Of a stretch of 7,482 nucleotides of DNA, positions 1-5,125 are shown in pieces. Numbering within the stretch: position 1 is the stretch's first letter; every line of letters starts with the position of its first letter. The stretch lies in assembly GCA_025057245.1 (NCBI GenBank), contig JANWYC010000045.1:1-7482 (forward strand), given 5' to 3'. The stretch comes from Aquificaceae bacterium. GTDB lineage: Bacteria > Aquificota > Aquificia > Aquificales > Aquificaceae. The position numbers and the translations under genes were made by a program. The notes beneath the pieces are model-generated. The model was not told the origin of the DNA. It saw only the letters and a list, made by a program, of their open reading frames with translations, and did no database searches.

Positions 1-281
1 GGCTAACCAAGATATCATCGCACTATTATCAGTTTCAACCTCATGGTGCTACTGGCGTAGTGTTGTTGGCGGAGTCGCACATATCCATACACACTTGGCC
101 TGAGCATGGTTTAGCGACTGTGGATGTGTATACCTGTGGAGACCCTGAGAAGGCATACAGGGCTATGGAGTACATAGTTTCCACTCTTGAGCCTTTGAGG
201 GTAGACAAGAGGGTACATGAGAGAGGCTTGGTGGGTAAGTCCGAGGCTCACCAGTTGCCAAGTATAATCGTCGGCGTTTAG
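1..281 (+). CDS. speD: S-adenosylmethionine decarboxylase proenzyme, 3' part (5' end beyond window)
   Basis: The reading frame is open from the left window edge (first full codon at 3) to TAG at 279-281, giving 92 visible residues. The enzyme decarboxylates AdoMet to supply aminopropyl groups for spermidine and longer polyamines, in the cytoplasm. The diagnostic block [14 protein letters not shown] is present. In this family the proenzyme cleaves itself between the Glu and Ser, and the Ser becomes the pyruvoyl cofactor. The His of IHTWPE and the Cys of VYTCGD match the processing and catalytic residues of the short bacterial class (Thermotoga and Bacillus SpeD). The GTG at 60 is not the start: the upstream frame continues with family-like sequence ([11 protein letters not shown]) and the cleavage site would otherwise sit at residue 5. 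About 40 N-terminal residues should lie outside the window. No T-rich terminator is evident downstream. Confidence 0.95.
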   Translation, partial: LTKISSHYYQFQPHGATGVVLLAESHISIHTWPEHGLATVDVYTCGDPEKAYRAMEYIVSTLEPLRVDKRVHERGLVGKSEAHQLPSIIVGV

Positions 282-291
282 AAAATTACAG

Positions 292-337
292 AGTTAAGGC
301 ACTGAAAGTGTATCCACAGTTAACTGAGCCTTTAACT
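292..337 (+). other. Imperfect inverted repeat downstream of speD
   Basis: AGTTAAGGC (292-300) can pair with GCCTTTAACT (328-337), giving 9 bp with one bulged T around a 27-nt loop. The loop contains the perfect 10-bp palindrome CAGTTAACTG (317-326). It lies 11 bp after the speD stop and so could end or protect the speD mRNA. No T-tract follows, so a classical intrinsic terminator is not supported. Confidence 0.3.
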
Positions 338-583
338 GCTTATAAGATTTACTGGGCAAACAGATGCCTTGTGTGAAAACTGGAGAACTATAATAGCCCT
401 CTGTCAAGAGCTCTTAGCTATACCGCAGTTACATGAACTCCCATCGCAGAGTTGCATGCTTGACTGGTGAAGGATGTACCTAACGCAAGCTCAGAAATCC
501 AATACATGCACACATAGAGTTTATCCTCGTAAGAGCATATCTTAGCATGGACGCTTATTCCATATATAAGGTTTAGTGGCCGT

Positions 584-599
584 GGCAGGTAGACCCGCC
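584..599 (-). other. Short GC-rich hairpin, candidate IS200/IS605 subterminal hairpin
   Basis: On the minus strand the sequence reads GGCGGG-TCTA-CCTGCC, a 6-bp stem (one G.T pair) with a 4-nt loop. On the plus strand the same position is an A.C mismatch, so the structure favours the tnpB-coding strand. IS200/IS605 elements are recognised as single strands by subterminal hairpins. The position about 110 bp downstream of the tnpB remnant's stop fits a right end, but no element boundary could be fixed. Confidence 0.3.
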
Positions 600-600
600 A

Positions 601-688
601 GCAAGCCCCGTGCCTTACTCCGTAAACACTCTACCGCTCGCTACTCAAGTTTTTTAAAAACCTTCTCACCTGAATAGCAAGGGCTTGC
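601..688 (-). other. Long-range inverted repeat downstream of tnpB remnant (omega-RNA-like candidate)
   Basis: GCAAGCCC (601-608) and GGGCTTGC (681-688) are an 8-bp inverted repeat separated by 72 nt. A competing local GCAAG/CTTGC pair lies at 677-688. In IS605-type elements the guide (omega) RNA is made from the tnpB 3' end through the right end. Paired segments just beyond the stop would fit such an RNA or its remnant. This is inferred from position and pairing only; no family match was made. Confidence 0.25.
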
Positions 689-798
689 GGAACGCCGTAT
701 AGACGCACCAATCACTTGACACCGCTAAGCAGGTTTCTGGATGCATTCACTTCAGTGTGAAGTTTTTTGCCACAAAGCGGACACTCAAACTCGCTTCT

Positions 799-935
799 AC
801 TTTTTCTGTGTTTTGTCTAATATGTAATTGTCTAATAAGCACCTCAGCTTTAGCCTACGGGAGTTCCACAACTCTTTATAAAACAGGCTCAAGTTATGAA
901 ATGCTTGAATATCAAACCCAAGGCACTTTTTCTGT
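799..935. repeat. 11-bp direct repeat flanking the insert in tnpB (target-site duplication)
   Basis: ACTTTTTCTGT occurs exactly at 799-809 and 925-935. Removing one copy plus the 115 bp between them restores a continuous TnpB zinc ribbon (NENRKSRSEFEC). This is the signature of an insertion that duplicated 11 bp of target. It supports repeat copy A (810-924) as a mobile element with defined ends. Confidence 0.8.
810..924. mobile_element. MITE-like short element, copy A, inserted in tnpB
   Basis: A 115-bp non-coding element whose ends are fixed by the exact 11-bp duplication around it. The ends form imperfect inverted repeats: GTCTAATAT (815-823) faces ATATCAAAC (909-917 region), pairing in all nine positions on the minus strand when two G.U pairs are allowed. 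It shares an ungapped left part with copy B (810-870 against 1039-1099; 25 of the first 31 positions identical). It also shares a near-identical right block (897-914 against 1109-1126; 17 of 18 identical). No ORF is present, so it would need a transposase in trans. The 11-bp duplication is compatible with IS4-type elements, among others, but the parent family was not identified. Confidence 0.65.
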
Positions 936-1038
936 TTTCATTATCCACGTAACCACATTCAATACAAGCCTGAGAAGTATACGCTGGATTGACGCAAACC
1001 ACTTCTATGCCATACTCCTCCTGAAGTTCTTTTAGCTT

Positions 1039-1136
1039 GCTTTGTCTGATATATGATTATCCAATAAGCCTATCACCCTTAACTCGCGAGAGTACAACAC
1101 TAAAACTCTGAAGTGCTTGAATATCAGGCTTGGAAG
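1039..1136. mobile_element. MITE-like short element, copy B, at the edge of the tnpB remnant
   Basis: The second copy is about 98 bp, shorter than copy A by 17 nt in the middle. Its ends pair well: GTCTGATAT (1044-1052) against ATATCAGGC (1121-1129), nine positions with one G.T. A perfect palindrome CTCGCGAG sits at 1083-1090. No 11-bp duplication flanks it: the 11 bp before 1039 and after 1136 differ. The tnpB reading frame ends where copy B begins. A likely history is insertion into tnpB followed by deletion of the rest of the gene, possibly by recombination between copies. The right edge lies only 28 bp before the -35 box of the downstream operon. Confidence 0.55.
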
Positions 1137-1159
1137 AGTATCTCTGGGCAGAGTATCTC
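1135..1159 (+). promoter_or_regulatory. Direct decamer repeat upstream of the operon promoter (operator candidate)
   Basis: AGAGTATCTC occurs exactly at 1135-1144 and 1150-1159, a 15-bp period. Each copy has internal dyad symmetry (GAG-TAT-CTC). The repeat ends 5 bp before the -35 hexamer, where an activator or repressor could bind. Because copy B ends at about 1136, the repeat may instead be a scar of an insertion. No protein contact can be shown from sequence. Confidence 0.35.
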
Positions 1160-1164
1160 ACATG

Positions 1165-1192
1165 TTGAATTTACAAAAAGATAGACTATAAT
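1165..1192 (+). promoter_or_regulatory. Sigma-70-type promoter of the SH3-M48-OMP operon
   Basis: TTGAAT (-35, 1165-1170) is followed after a 16-bp spacer by a consensus TATAAT (-10, 1187-1192). The start point expected 6-8 bp further falls at about 1198-1200, directly before the ATG at 1201. This would give a leaderless or nearly leaderless mRNA. No Shine-Dalgarno sequence at workable spacing precedes the ATG. Confidence 0.75.
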
Positions 1193-1200
1193 TAAAGGGC

Positions 1201-1662
1201 ATGAACAGAATAACAATAACTCTTATGGCTTTTGCTAGTTTATCCCTGTCTGCGGAGTTATTGTATGTGCAGAGCCTAAAAGCACCTCTTCTCGCAGAGC
1301 CTAAACTCGGTTCAAAAGAAATAGCCTCCGCACCAAGAGGAGAAAAGCTCAGAGTTATAAAAAAAGAAGGTCAATGGTTTATGGTAGAATACAACAAGAC
1401 GGAGGGATGGACCTTGTCAACACTGCTATCTAAACAACCACCCATTGAGAAAGTTAACACGGCGGAGGAAAAGGACGTTACAAGGGAAACCGCACGGCGC
1501 AGAGCTTCTGGATACACTACCGCAGCCGCAGCGAGAGGATTGATAGAGGAAAGAGCTCGTGCCAACGAAAAATACAGGCTTGACTTTGAGGCTATAAGAT
1601 GGTTAGAAAGAATAAAAGTCAGCGATGAAGAAGTCATGAATCTTATAAAGGAGAAAGAGTGA
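1201..1662 (+). CDS. Exported bacterial SH3-domain protein
   Basis: 153 residues. Residues 1-18 look like a signal peptide (MNRITITLMAFASLSLSA, cleavage near Ala18). Residues about 20-79 match a bacterial SH3 (SH3b) fold, with the typical YVQSLKAPLLAEP opening, a G-x-W-x-x-V strand (GQWFMVEY) and a GW(T/V) turn. A charged, helical C-terminal half follows. Its stretch RRRASGYTTAAAARGL (about 99-114) recalls tails of SH3 proteins encoded beside M48 peptidases in other bacteria, from memory. SH3b domains usually bind peptidoglycan or peptides, so a periplasmic adaptor for the adjacent protease is plausible but unproven. First gene of the operon; its stop overlaps the next start (GTGA). The ATG is supported by the signal peptide and by the promoter directly upstream. 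Confidence 0.82.
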   Translation: MNRITITLMAFASLSLSAELLYVQSLKAPLLAEPKLGSKEIASAPRGEKLRVIKKEGQWFMVEYNKTEGWTLSTLLSKQPPIEKVNTAEEKDVTRETARRRASGYTTAAAARGLIEERARANEKYRLDFEAIRWLERIKVSDEEVMNLIKEKE

Positions 1663-2474
1663 AGTCTCTTGTAGTTTTATTAATACTTATAACAATACCC
1701 ATTCTATCTCTATCCAGAGATTACAGAAAAAGGGCTCATCATATGGAGGCTGAAACCTACGGAAGAGAAGACGTAGAAGCGGAGGTTATGTTTGGTAGGG
1801 AGCTGGCGGTAAAGATAGTAGGGACTTATCCTCTTCTAAGAGATAGAGAGCTCACAATGTACGTAAACAAAATAGGTAAGTATATGGCTTTGTATTCCAA
1901 CAGACCTGAGGTGGAGTTTCGCTTCGGCATACTTAACACTGACCACGTGAACGCCTACTCCGCACCCGGTGGATACATCTTCATAACCAAGGGTTGCCTG
2001 ATGTTGGTAAAGGATGAATCAGAGCTTGCGGGAATACTGGCTCATGAAATAGCACACGTTAGCGAAAGACACATAGTTAAGGAGCTTAACATAAGGGGTG
2101 AGAGTGTGGTGGGTTTGGGTGGGCTGAGCGCTCTGCTGTCTGGTCCCGCTGGAACGGTTGAAAAGACCCTATCAGTATTTCTAGACCAAGCTTATGAACT
2201 GCTGTTCAGTAAAGGATACAAAATGCAACAGGAATACGATGCGGACCGCATAGCCACAGAAATGCTCTACCTCGCAGGGTATGACCCTCACGCTCTCAAA
2301 AGGTTTTTGCAAAGGATAGGAAACTCAGAATACAGAGACCAGATGCAAAAAACCCACCCAGGCATAAGTGATAGAGTGGTTGCCCTTGATAAGTTCCTTT
2401 CCACTAACAAACTGAGGGAGGACGATGGAAAAAGGTTTGAAAAAAGATTTGTTAGGATGGTTAGGTTTAAGTAG
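1659..2474 (+). CDS. M48-family zinc metalloprotease, periplasmic, BepA/LoiP-like
   Basis: 271 residues, starting at GTG 1659 with AAGGAG (1648-1653) 5 nt upstream and overlapping the previous stop by 3 bp. Residues 1-19 form an N-terminal hydrophobic export signal or anchor. The catalytic motif HEIAH is at 129-133 within LAGILAHEIAHVSERH: H129 and H133 bind zinc and E130 is the general base. E192 in QEYDADRIA is the expected third ligand. YSAPGGYIFIT (100-110) and KTHPGISDRV (231-240) are further M48 landmarks. Relatives such as BepA and LoiP degrade or help fold stalled outer-membrane proteins. Here the next gene encodes a beta-barrel and the previous one an SH3 protein, which fits such a role. 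The last about 25 residues are unusually basic (KRFEKRFVRMVRFK) and overlap the start of the barrel gene. Confidence 0.93.
   Translation: MKSLVVLLILITIPILSLSRDYRKRAHHMEAETYGREDVEAEVMFGRELAVKIVGTYPLLRDRELTMYVNKIGKYMALYSNRPEVEFRFGILNTDHVNAYSAPGGYIFITKGCLMLVKDESELAGILAHEIAHVSERHIVKELNIRGESVVGLGGLSALLSGPAGTVEKTLSVFLDQAYELLFSKGYKMQQEYDADRIATEMLYLAGYDPHALKRFLQRIGNSEYRDQMQKTHPGISDRVVALDKFLSTNKLREDDGKRFEKRFVRMVRFK
2417..2422 (+). promoter_or_regulatory. Ribosome-binding site of the barrel gene inside the protease gene
   Basis: GGAGGA ends 2 nt before ATG 2425 and lies within the M48 coding region. It supports this start over later Leu (TTG) codons in the same frame. Ribosomes finishing the protease at 2474 would pass over the barrel start, so translation of the two genes is probably coupled. 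Confidence 0.6.
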
Positions 2475-3696
2475 TCTGTTTGCCTTTTTGCTATCTGCGG
2501 GCGTCGTCTTTGCGGATGAGTTTCACTACAGGAACTTTATACCCGGCGAGAGGGCGGCTGGTATGGGAGGTGCTTATACTGCAATATCTGACGACCCTTC
2601 TGGTGCTTTCCACAATCCCGCTGGCTTAGCTTTAATCATAGGGAACAAACTAAGCGTGAACGTTAACGCCTACCACGTAAGCGACAAGTCATACGTAAGG
2701 GTTCTGCCAAGAACAACTGGTGGTGCGGACGATTGGACGCTTAGGTCTTCTGGCTTGGTGCCCAACTTCTTCGGTATAGCCCAGAAGTTCGGTCCGGGTG
2801 TAGTAGGCTTTTCTTACGCAGTGACCGACTCAATAAGCAGGCATCAGGAGCAGGTTTTTTATAACATAAAGAGTAGACTACCTAACAGATACATATCTCG
2901 CTATGTGATAAACATCAACGACGAGGACAAAACCTATAACATCGGACCATCTTACGCTTTGGAGCTGTCTGAGAAGTTATCAGTGGGAGCCACTCTCTAT
3001 CTTCATTACAGAAGTGCAAGAATAATCAGAAACCAGCTAGTAACCCTTGATGATGGGCAGTTTGAATGGGCTAACGGCTATAGGAAGAACTCTGAGTATG
3101 GCTTAAAGCCCATTCTTGGTTTGATGCTATCACCTGTTGACAAGGTCTCTCTTGGTTTTACCCTATCAAAGGTGTATTTGTTTAAGTCTGATAGCAGAAT
3201 TCAGGGAACATACAGAGGGATTTCCAGTGATGGCTTTGGTATCAATCGTGTGGATTTTGCCATCTTAACAAATAAAGAAAAAAGAGACCTACCTTACGAG
3301 ACTAAGGCTGGCATTGCCTACTTTCCAACGAGAACTTTTTTAATCTCTGCGGACCTTGCTTACTACACAAAAACAGATGACTACGAACAGGTTTTAAACG
3401 GTGCGGTGGGTATGGAATACTACTTGAGACCTTCTATAGCCCTAAGGTCTGGACTTTTTACTGACTTTGCTAACACGCCGAAGTTAAAGAGCAATCAAAC
3501 AGACCAAAGGGAACGGGTGGACAACTACGGAGCAACTCTTAGCCTGTCTTACTTTACCAAAAACTCCGCCATAACCGTGGGAGCGGTGTATGTCTACGGA
3601 ACCGGTAAAGCTCAGATAATCTCTGGACAAACAGACATTCAAAACGTTAGGACGAACACTATCAGCGTCTTTCTTGGCACAAGCTACAGCTACTGA
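2425..3696 (+). CDS. Outer-membrane beta-barrel protein, FadL/OmpP1/PorV-like
   Basis: 423 residues. The start ATG 2425 lies inside the protease gene (50-bp overlap) and is preceded by GGAGGA (2417-2422), a strong but close ribosome site that would couple translation. Residues 1-30 are a good signal peptide (Lys-rich, then LGWLGLSSLFAFLLSAGVVFA, written here as two parts: LGWLGLSSLF, then AFLLSAGVVFA), cleaved before DEF. The mature N-terminus carries GERAAGMGGAYTAISDDPSG, followed by AFHNPAGLA (to about residue 69). This hatch-like block is shared by FadL/TodX and PorV proteins. Alternating amphipathic strands follow and the chain ends in an aromatic (TSYSY), as expected for BAM-dependent barrels. 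A hydrophobic-compound transporter or a PorV-type secretion shuttle are both possible; the sequence does not decide. Confidence 0.85.
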   Translation: MEKGLKKDLLGWLGLSSLFAFLLSAGVVFADEFHYRNFIPGERAAGMGGAYTAISDDPSGAFHNPAGLALIIGNKLSVNVNAYHVSDKSYVRVLPRTTGGADDWTLRSSGLVPNFFGIAQKFGPGVVGFSYAVTDSISRHQEQVFYNIKSRLPNRYISRYVININDEDKTYNIGPSYALELSEKLSVGATLYLHYRSARIIRNQLVTLDDGQFEWANGYRKNSEYGLKPILGLMLSPVDKVSLGFTLSKVYLFKSDSRIQGTYRGISSDGFGINRVDFAILTNKEKRDLPYETKAGIAYFPTRTFLISADLAYYTKTDDYEQVLNGAVGMEYYLRPSIALRSGLFTDFANTPKLKSNQTDQRERVDNYGATLSLSYFTKNSAITVGAVYVYGTGKAQIISGQTDIQNVRTNTISVFLGTSYSY

Positions 3697-3705
3697 GCTT
3701 ATAAT
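3674..3705 (+). promoter_or_regulatory. Probable promoter of the rhomboid gene
   Basis: A perfect TATAAT (3700-3705) ends 8 bp before the ATG at 3714, so transcription would start at about 3711-3713. The best -35 candidate, TTGGCA (3674-3679), has a long 20-bp spacer, so the promoter is less certain than the one at 1165. No Shine-Dalgarno sequence is present, which fits a nearly leaderless mRNA. Alternatively the gene is read through from the upstream operon across the 17-bp gap. Confidence 0.5.
3681..3700 (+). other. Hairpin spanning the barrel-gene stop codon
   Basis: AAGCT (3681-3685) pairs with AGCTT (3696-3700), and inside it CAG (3687-3689) with CTG (3693-3695). This gives 8 bp with one bulged A and a 3-nt loop. 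It encloses the TGA at 3694-3696. An A/T-rich but not T-only stretch follows, and the last base is shared with the TATAAT of the next gene. It might attenuate read-through; an intrinsic terminator is not established. Confidence 0.3.
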
Positions 3706-3713
3706 ATATACGA

Positions 3714-4370
3714 ATGATACCCATAAGGGATGTTAATCCTCACAGAAGTTTTCCCGTAGTAAACCTTACCATAATAGTTTTGTGTTCCCTTGCTTGGCTC
3801 TATGAAGTAAGCCTTTCTGAAGAGGGATTTTATGATTTTATTAGCCTTTATGGTCTTGTTCCAGTTCATCTTCTTGATAGACCGCAGACTCTCGTTACTC
3901 ACATGTTCCTTCATGGTGGATGGCTTCACATAATAGGAAACCTTTGGTTTTTATGGGTTTTTGGAGATAATGTGGAAGATAGGCTCGGAAAGGTCAGATA
4001 CTTGCTCTTTTATATACTCTCTGGGTTGGGTGCGGGTCTAATACAGACCGTAGTGAGTTTAATCTTTGGTGGCGAAGACGTGCCTATGGTGGGTGCGAGC
4101 GGAGCGATAAGCGGTGTTCTGGGTGCATACATGTGGCTTTTCCCAAGAGCAAGAATACTTGCGCTTGTTCCTATTGTTTTCTTCCTTACATTTTTGGAGA
4201 TTCCGGCGGTGTTCTTTATAGGACTCTGGGTTTTCATACAGGTGGTAAACGGGATTATATCCTTACCTTTTGCGGACATGGGCGGGGTTGCGTGGTTTGC
4301 TCACATCGGTGGCTTCGTGTTAGGCTATTTACTCGTAAGAAAGTTCTACGCAGGTGGCTACAGGTATTAG
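3714..4370 (+). CDS. Rhomboid-family intramembrane serine protease
   Basis: 218 residues, a minimal six-transmembrane rhomboid. It cleaves transmembrane or membrane-anchored substrates within the inner membrane. The catalytic Ser is S129 in GASGAISG (127-134) and the catalytic His is H197 in AHIGGFVLGY on the last helix. H72 and N76 of HIIGN on the second helix match the HxxxN oxyanion residues. The N-terminus MIPIRDVNPHRSFPVVN is typical of bacterial rhomboids and supports ATG 3714. No extra soluble domain is fused. It lies 17 bp after the barrel gene and in the same orientation, so it may share the envelope-proteolysis theme of the operon. The substrate cannot be predicted. Confidence 0.95.
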   Translation: MIPIRDVNPHRSFPVVNLTIIVLCSLAWLYEVSLSEEGFYDFISLYGLVPVHLLDRPQTLVTHMFLHGGWLHIIGNLWFLWVFGDNVEDRLGKVRYLLFYILSGLGAGLIQTVVSLIFGGEDVPMVGASGAISGVLGAYMWLFPRARILALVPIVFFLTFLEIPAVFFIGLWVFIQVVNGIISLPFADMGGVAWFAHIGGFVLGYLLVRKFYAGGYRY

Positions 4371-4450
4371 AAAAGACGTTTTCCAAAGCTCAACGCTTGA
4401 CCGCTTCAAAGTCTGAATTTGAAAAAACAGTTCCTATAATAAACCTTGGC
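4371..4450. other. Convergent intergenic gap between rhomboid and ogg
   Basis: Eighty bases separate the two convergent stops. A small A/T hairpin GAAAA-GACG-TTTTC (4370-4383) starts at the rhomboid stop, and an A6 run (4423-4428) would be a U-run on the minus strand. Neither combines a strong stem with a T-tract, so a bidirectional terminator is only a possibility. Confidence 0.25.
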
Positions 4451-5125
4451 TTACTTTAAGACCTTGCTAGTTTTTTCATAAAAGATATACAGGTCAAGCT
4501 CCGCTTGAGATATACCCAATCTATGACATATCTCTTCCAATCTTTCCTCCGCTTGCATGTATAGGTTTTTTGTGAGGGTTTTGCTTTCTGGAACAAGACT
4601 CTTTTCTTTCAAATACCTCAACACGTGCCTGTCTACTATAGCCAAGTTTTCAAAACCTATGTTCCTCAAAAAGTGAGACGCTTCCTTGAGACCTAAGCCC
4701 TCCACCTTGTATGGACTTTTAGGGTCGCTTAAGAGTTCTCTTATCTTTTTACTCTCCTTTTCACTTCTCAAAAGCTCTAAAACACCTTCAAACCTCTCCC
4801 TCGCTTTTACAATCCTCTCCGCTCTCTGCTTCGGGAAACGATGACCCAACGAGGCTATAGCTTTCTCAAGCTGTTCAAATGACATACTTTTAAATCCTTC
4901 TACGCCTATACTTTCTTGAAGTTTTATACCCATCAAAGCGGATGAGTTAGCGGTGAGAATGCAAAAACACAGCTCAGAAAAGATGTCCGCCTGGTAGACG
5001 TAGTTTGCAAAGGGTCTAAAGTCGAATATAACCTTTCCTTCTCTACCAAGCCTCCTAAACTGCTCGAGGCGGGCGTTTACCAAAGACCCTACTTTTTCCT
5101 TCAGAGAGGCAATCTCCTCAAGCAT
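4451..5125 (-). CDS. ogg: 8-oxoguanine DNA glycosylase/AP lyase, Ogg2 (archaeal/Thermotoga) type
   Basis: 224 residues. It is predicted to excise 8-oxoguanine and nick the abasic strand by beta-elimination in base-excision repair. The helix-hairpin-helix with its GPD-type loop reads VEGLGLKEASHFLRNIG, followed by NLAIVDRHVLRYL. K147 would form the Schiff base and D165 is the catalytic Asp. Their 18-residue spacing equals that of K129 and D147 in Methanocaldococcus jannaschii Ogg. The protein ends in Lys (SKVLK); in Ogg2 enzymes the C-terminal Lys contacts the damaged base, so the chain looks complete. Start ATG 5123-5125 is preceded on the minus strand by AGAGG 6 nt upstream (5132-5136). It overlaps the end of recN by 8 bp, indicating cotranscription and coupled translation. 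Confidence 0.92.
   Translation of the reverse strand: MLEEIASLKEKVGSLVNARLEQFRRLGREGKVIFDFRPFANYVYQADIFSELCFCILTANSSALMGIKLQESIGVEGFKSMSFEQLEKAIASLGHRFPKQRAERIVKARERFEGVLELLRSEKESKKIRELLSDPKSPYKVEGLGLKEASHFLRNIGFENLAIVDRHVLRYLKEKSLVPESKTLTKNLYMQAEERLEEICHRLGISQAELDLYIFYEKTSKVLK

Larger units (their letters stand above)
282..711. other. Gene-poor stretch downstream of speD; no intact gene, possible IS605 right end
   Basis: No convincing protein or RNA gene is visible in about 430 bp. On the minus strand, the frame of the tnpB remnant continues past its TGA (712-714) for 24 codons to a TAG (629-631). It then stays open to a TAG near 413, reading SVYGVRHGACWRVYLPRPLN and onward. I do not recognise this sequence, and it may be decayed TnpB tail or non-coding RNA template. 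Two structured spots (584-599 and 601-688) are listed separately. On the plus strand only very short open frames occur, for example 16 codons from ATG 434. Confidence 0.5.
712..1041 (-). pseudogene. C-terminal remnant of IS200/IS605-family TnpB (RNA-guided nuclease / accessory protein), interrupted
   Basis: Two minus-strand blocks in the same frame join into one TnpB C-terminus. The block from about 1041 to 925 encodes KLKELQEEYGIEVV followed by NPAYTSQACIECG and NENRKS. The block from 810 to 715 encodes RKSRSEFECPLCGKK then VNASRNLLSGVK, and TGA follows at 712-714. Together they give the NPAYTSQ block and the CxxC...CxxC zinc ribbon, with all four cysteines kept. The RuvC-III Asp of the usual ADxNAxxN motif appears to be Glu (HTEVNASRN). 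Between the blocks a 115-bp insert plus an 11-bp duplication brings in stop codons. Only about 67 of roughly 400 family codons remain; everything upstream is missing beyond a second copy of the inserted repeat. No RNA-guided nuclease could be produced. The remnant is clearly homologous to TnpB; its exact IS is not assignable. Confidence 0.85.

Noticed and set aside
310..326. Near DnaA box (GTATCCACA) next to the palindrome CAGTTAACTG, as an origin candidate
   Set aside because: One isolated imperfect box with no repeats around it does not support an origin.
351..401. GGGC...GCCC pairing as part of a tRNA or small RNA
   Set aside because: It has only a 4-bp stem over about 50 nt, with no T-loop, anticodon arm or CCA. 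There is no tRNA or rRNA signature anywhere in the window.
757..1035. A 92-residue plus-strand ORF with a signal-peptide-like start
   Set aside because: It runs antisense through both tnpB blocks and repeat copy A, begins at a GTG without a ribosome site, and spans the insertion. It is a by-product of the remnant.
810..1136. CRISPR array from the repeated segments
   Set aside because: There are only two long, diverged copies at different spacing, without short identical repeats or regular spacers.
4133..4459. 108-residue plus-strand ORF
   Set aside because: It overlaps the conserved rhomboid gene in another frame and has no recognisable features.
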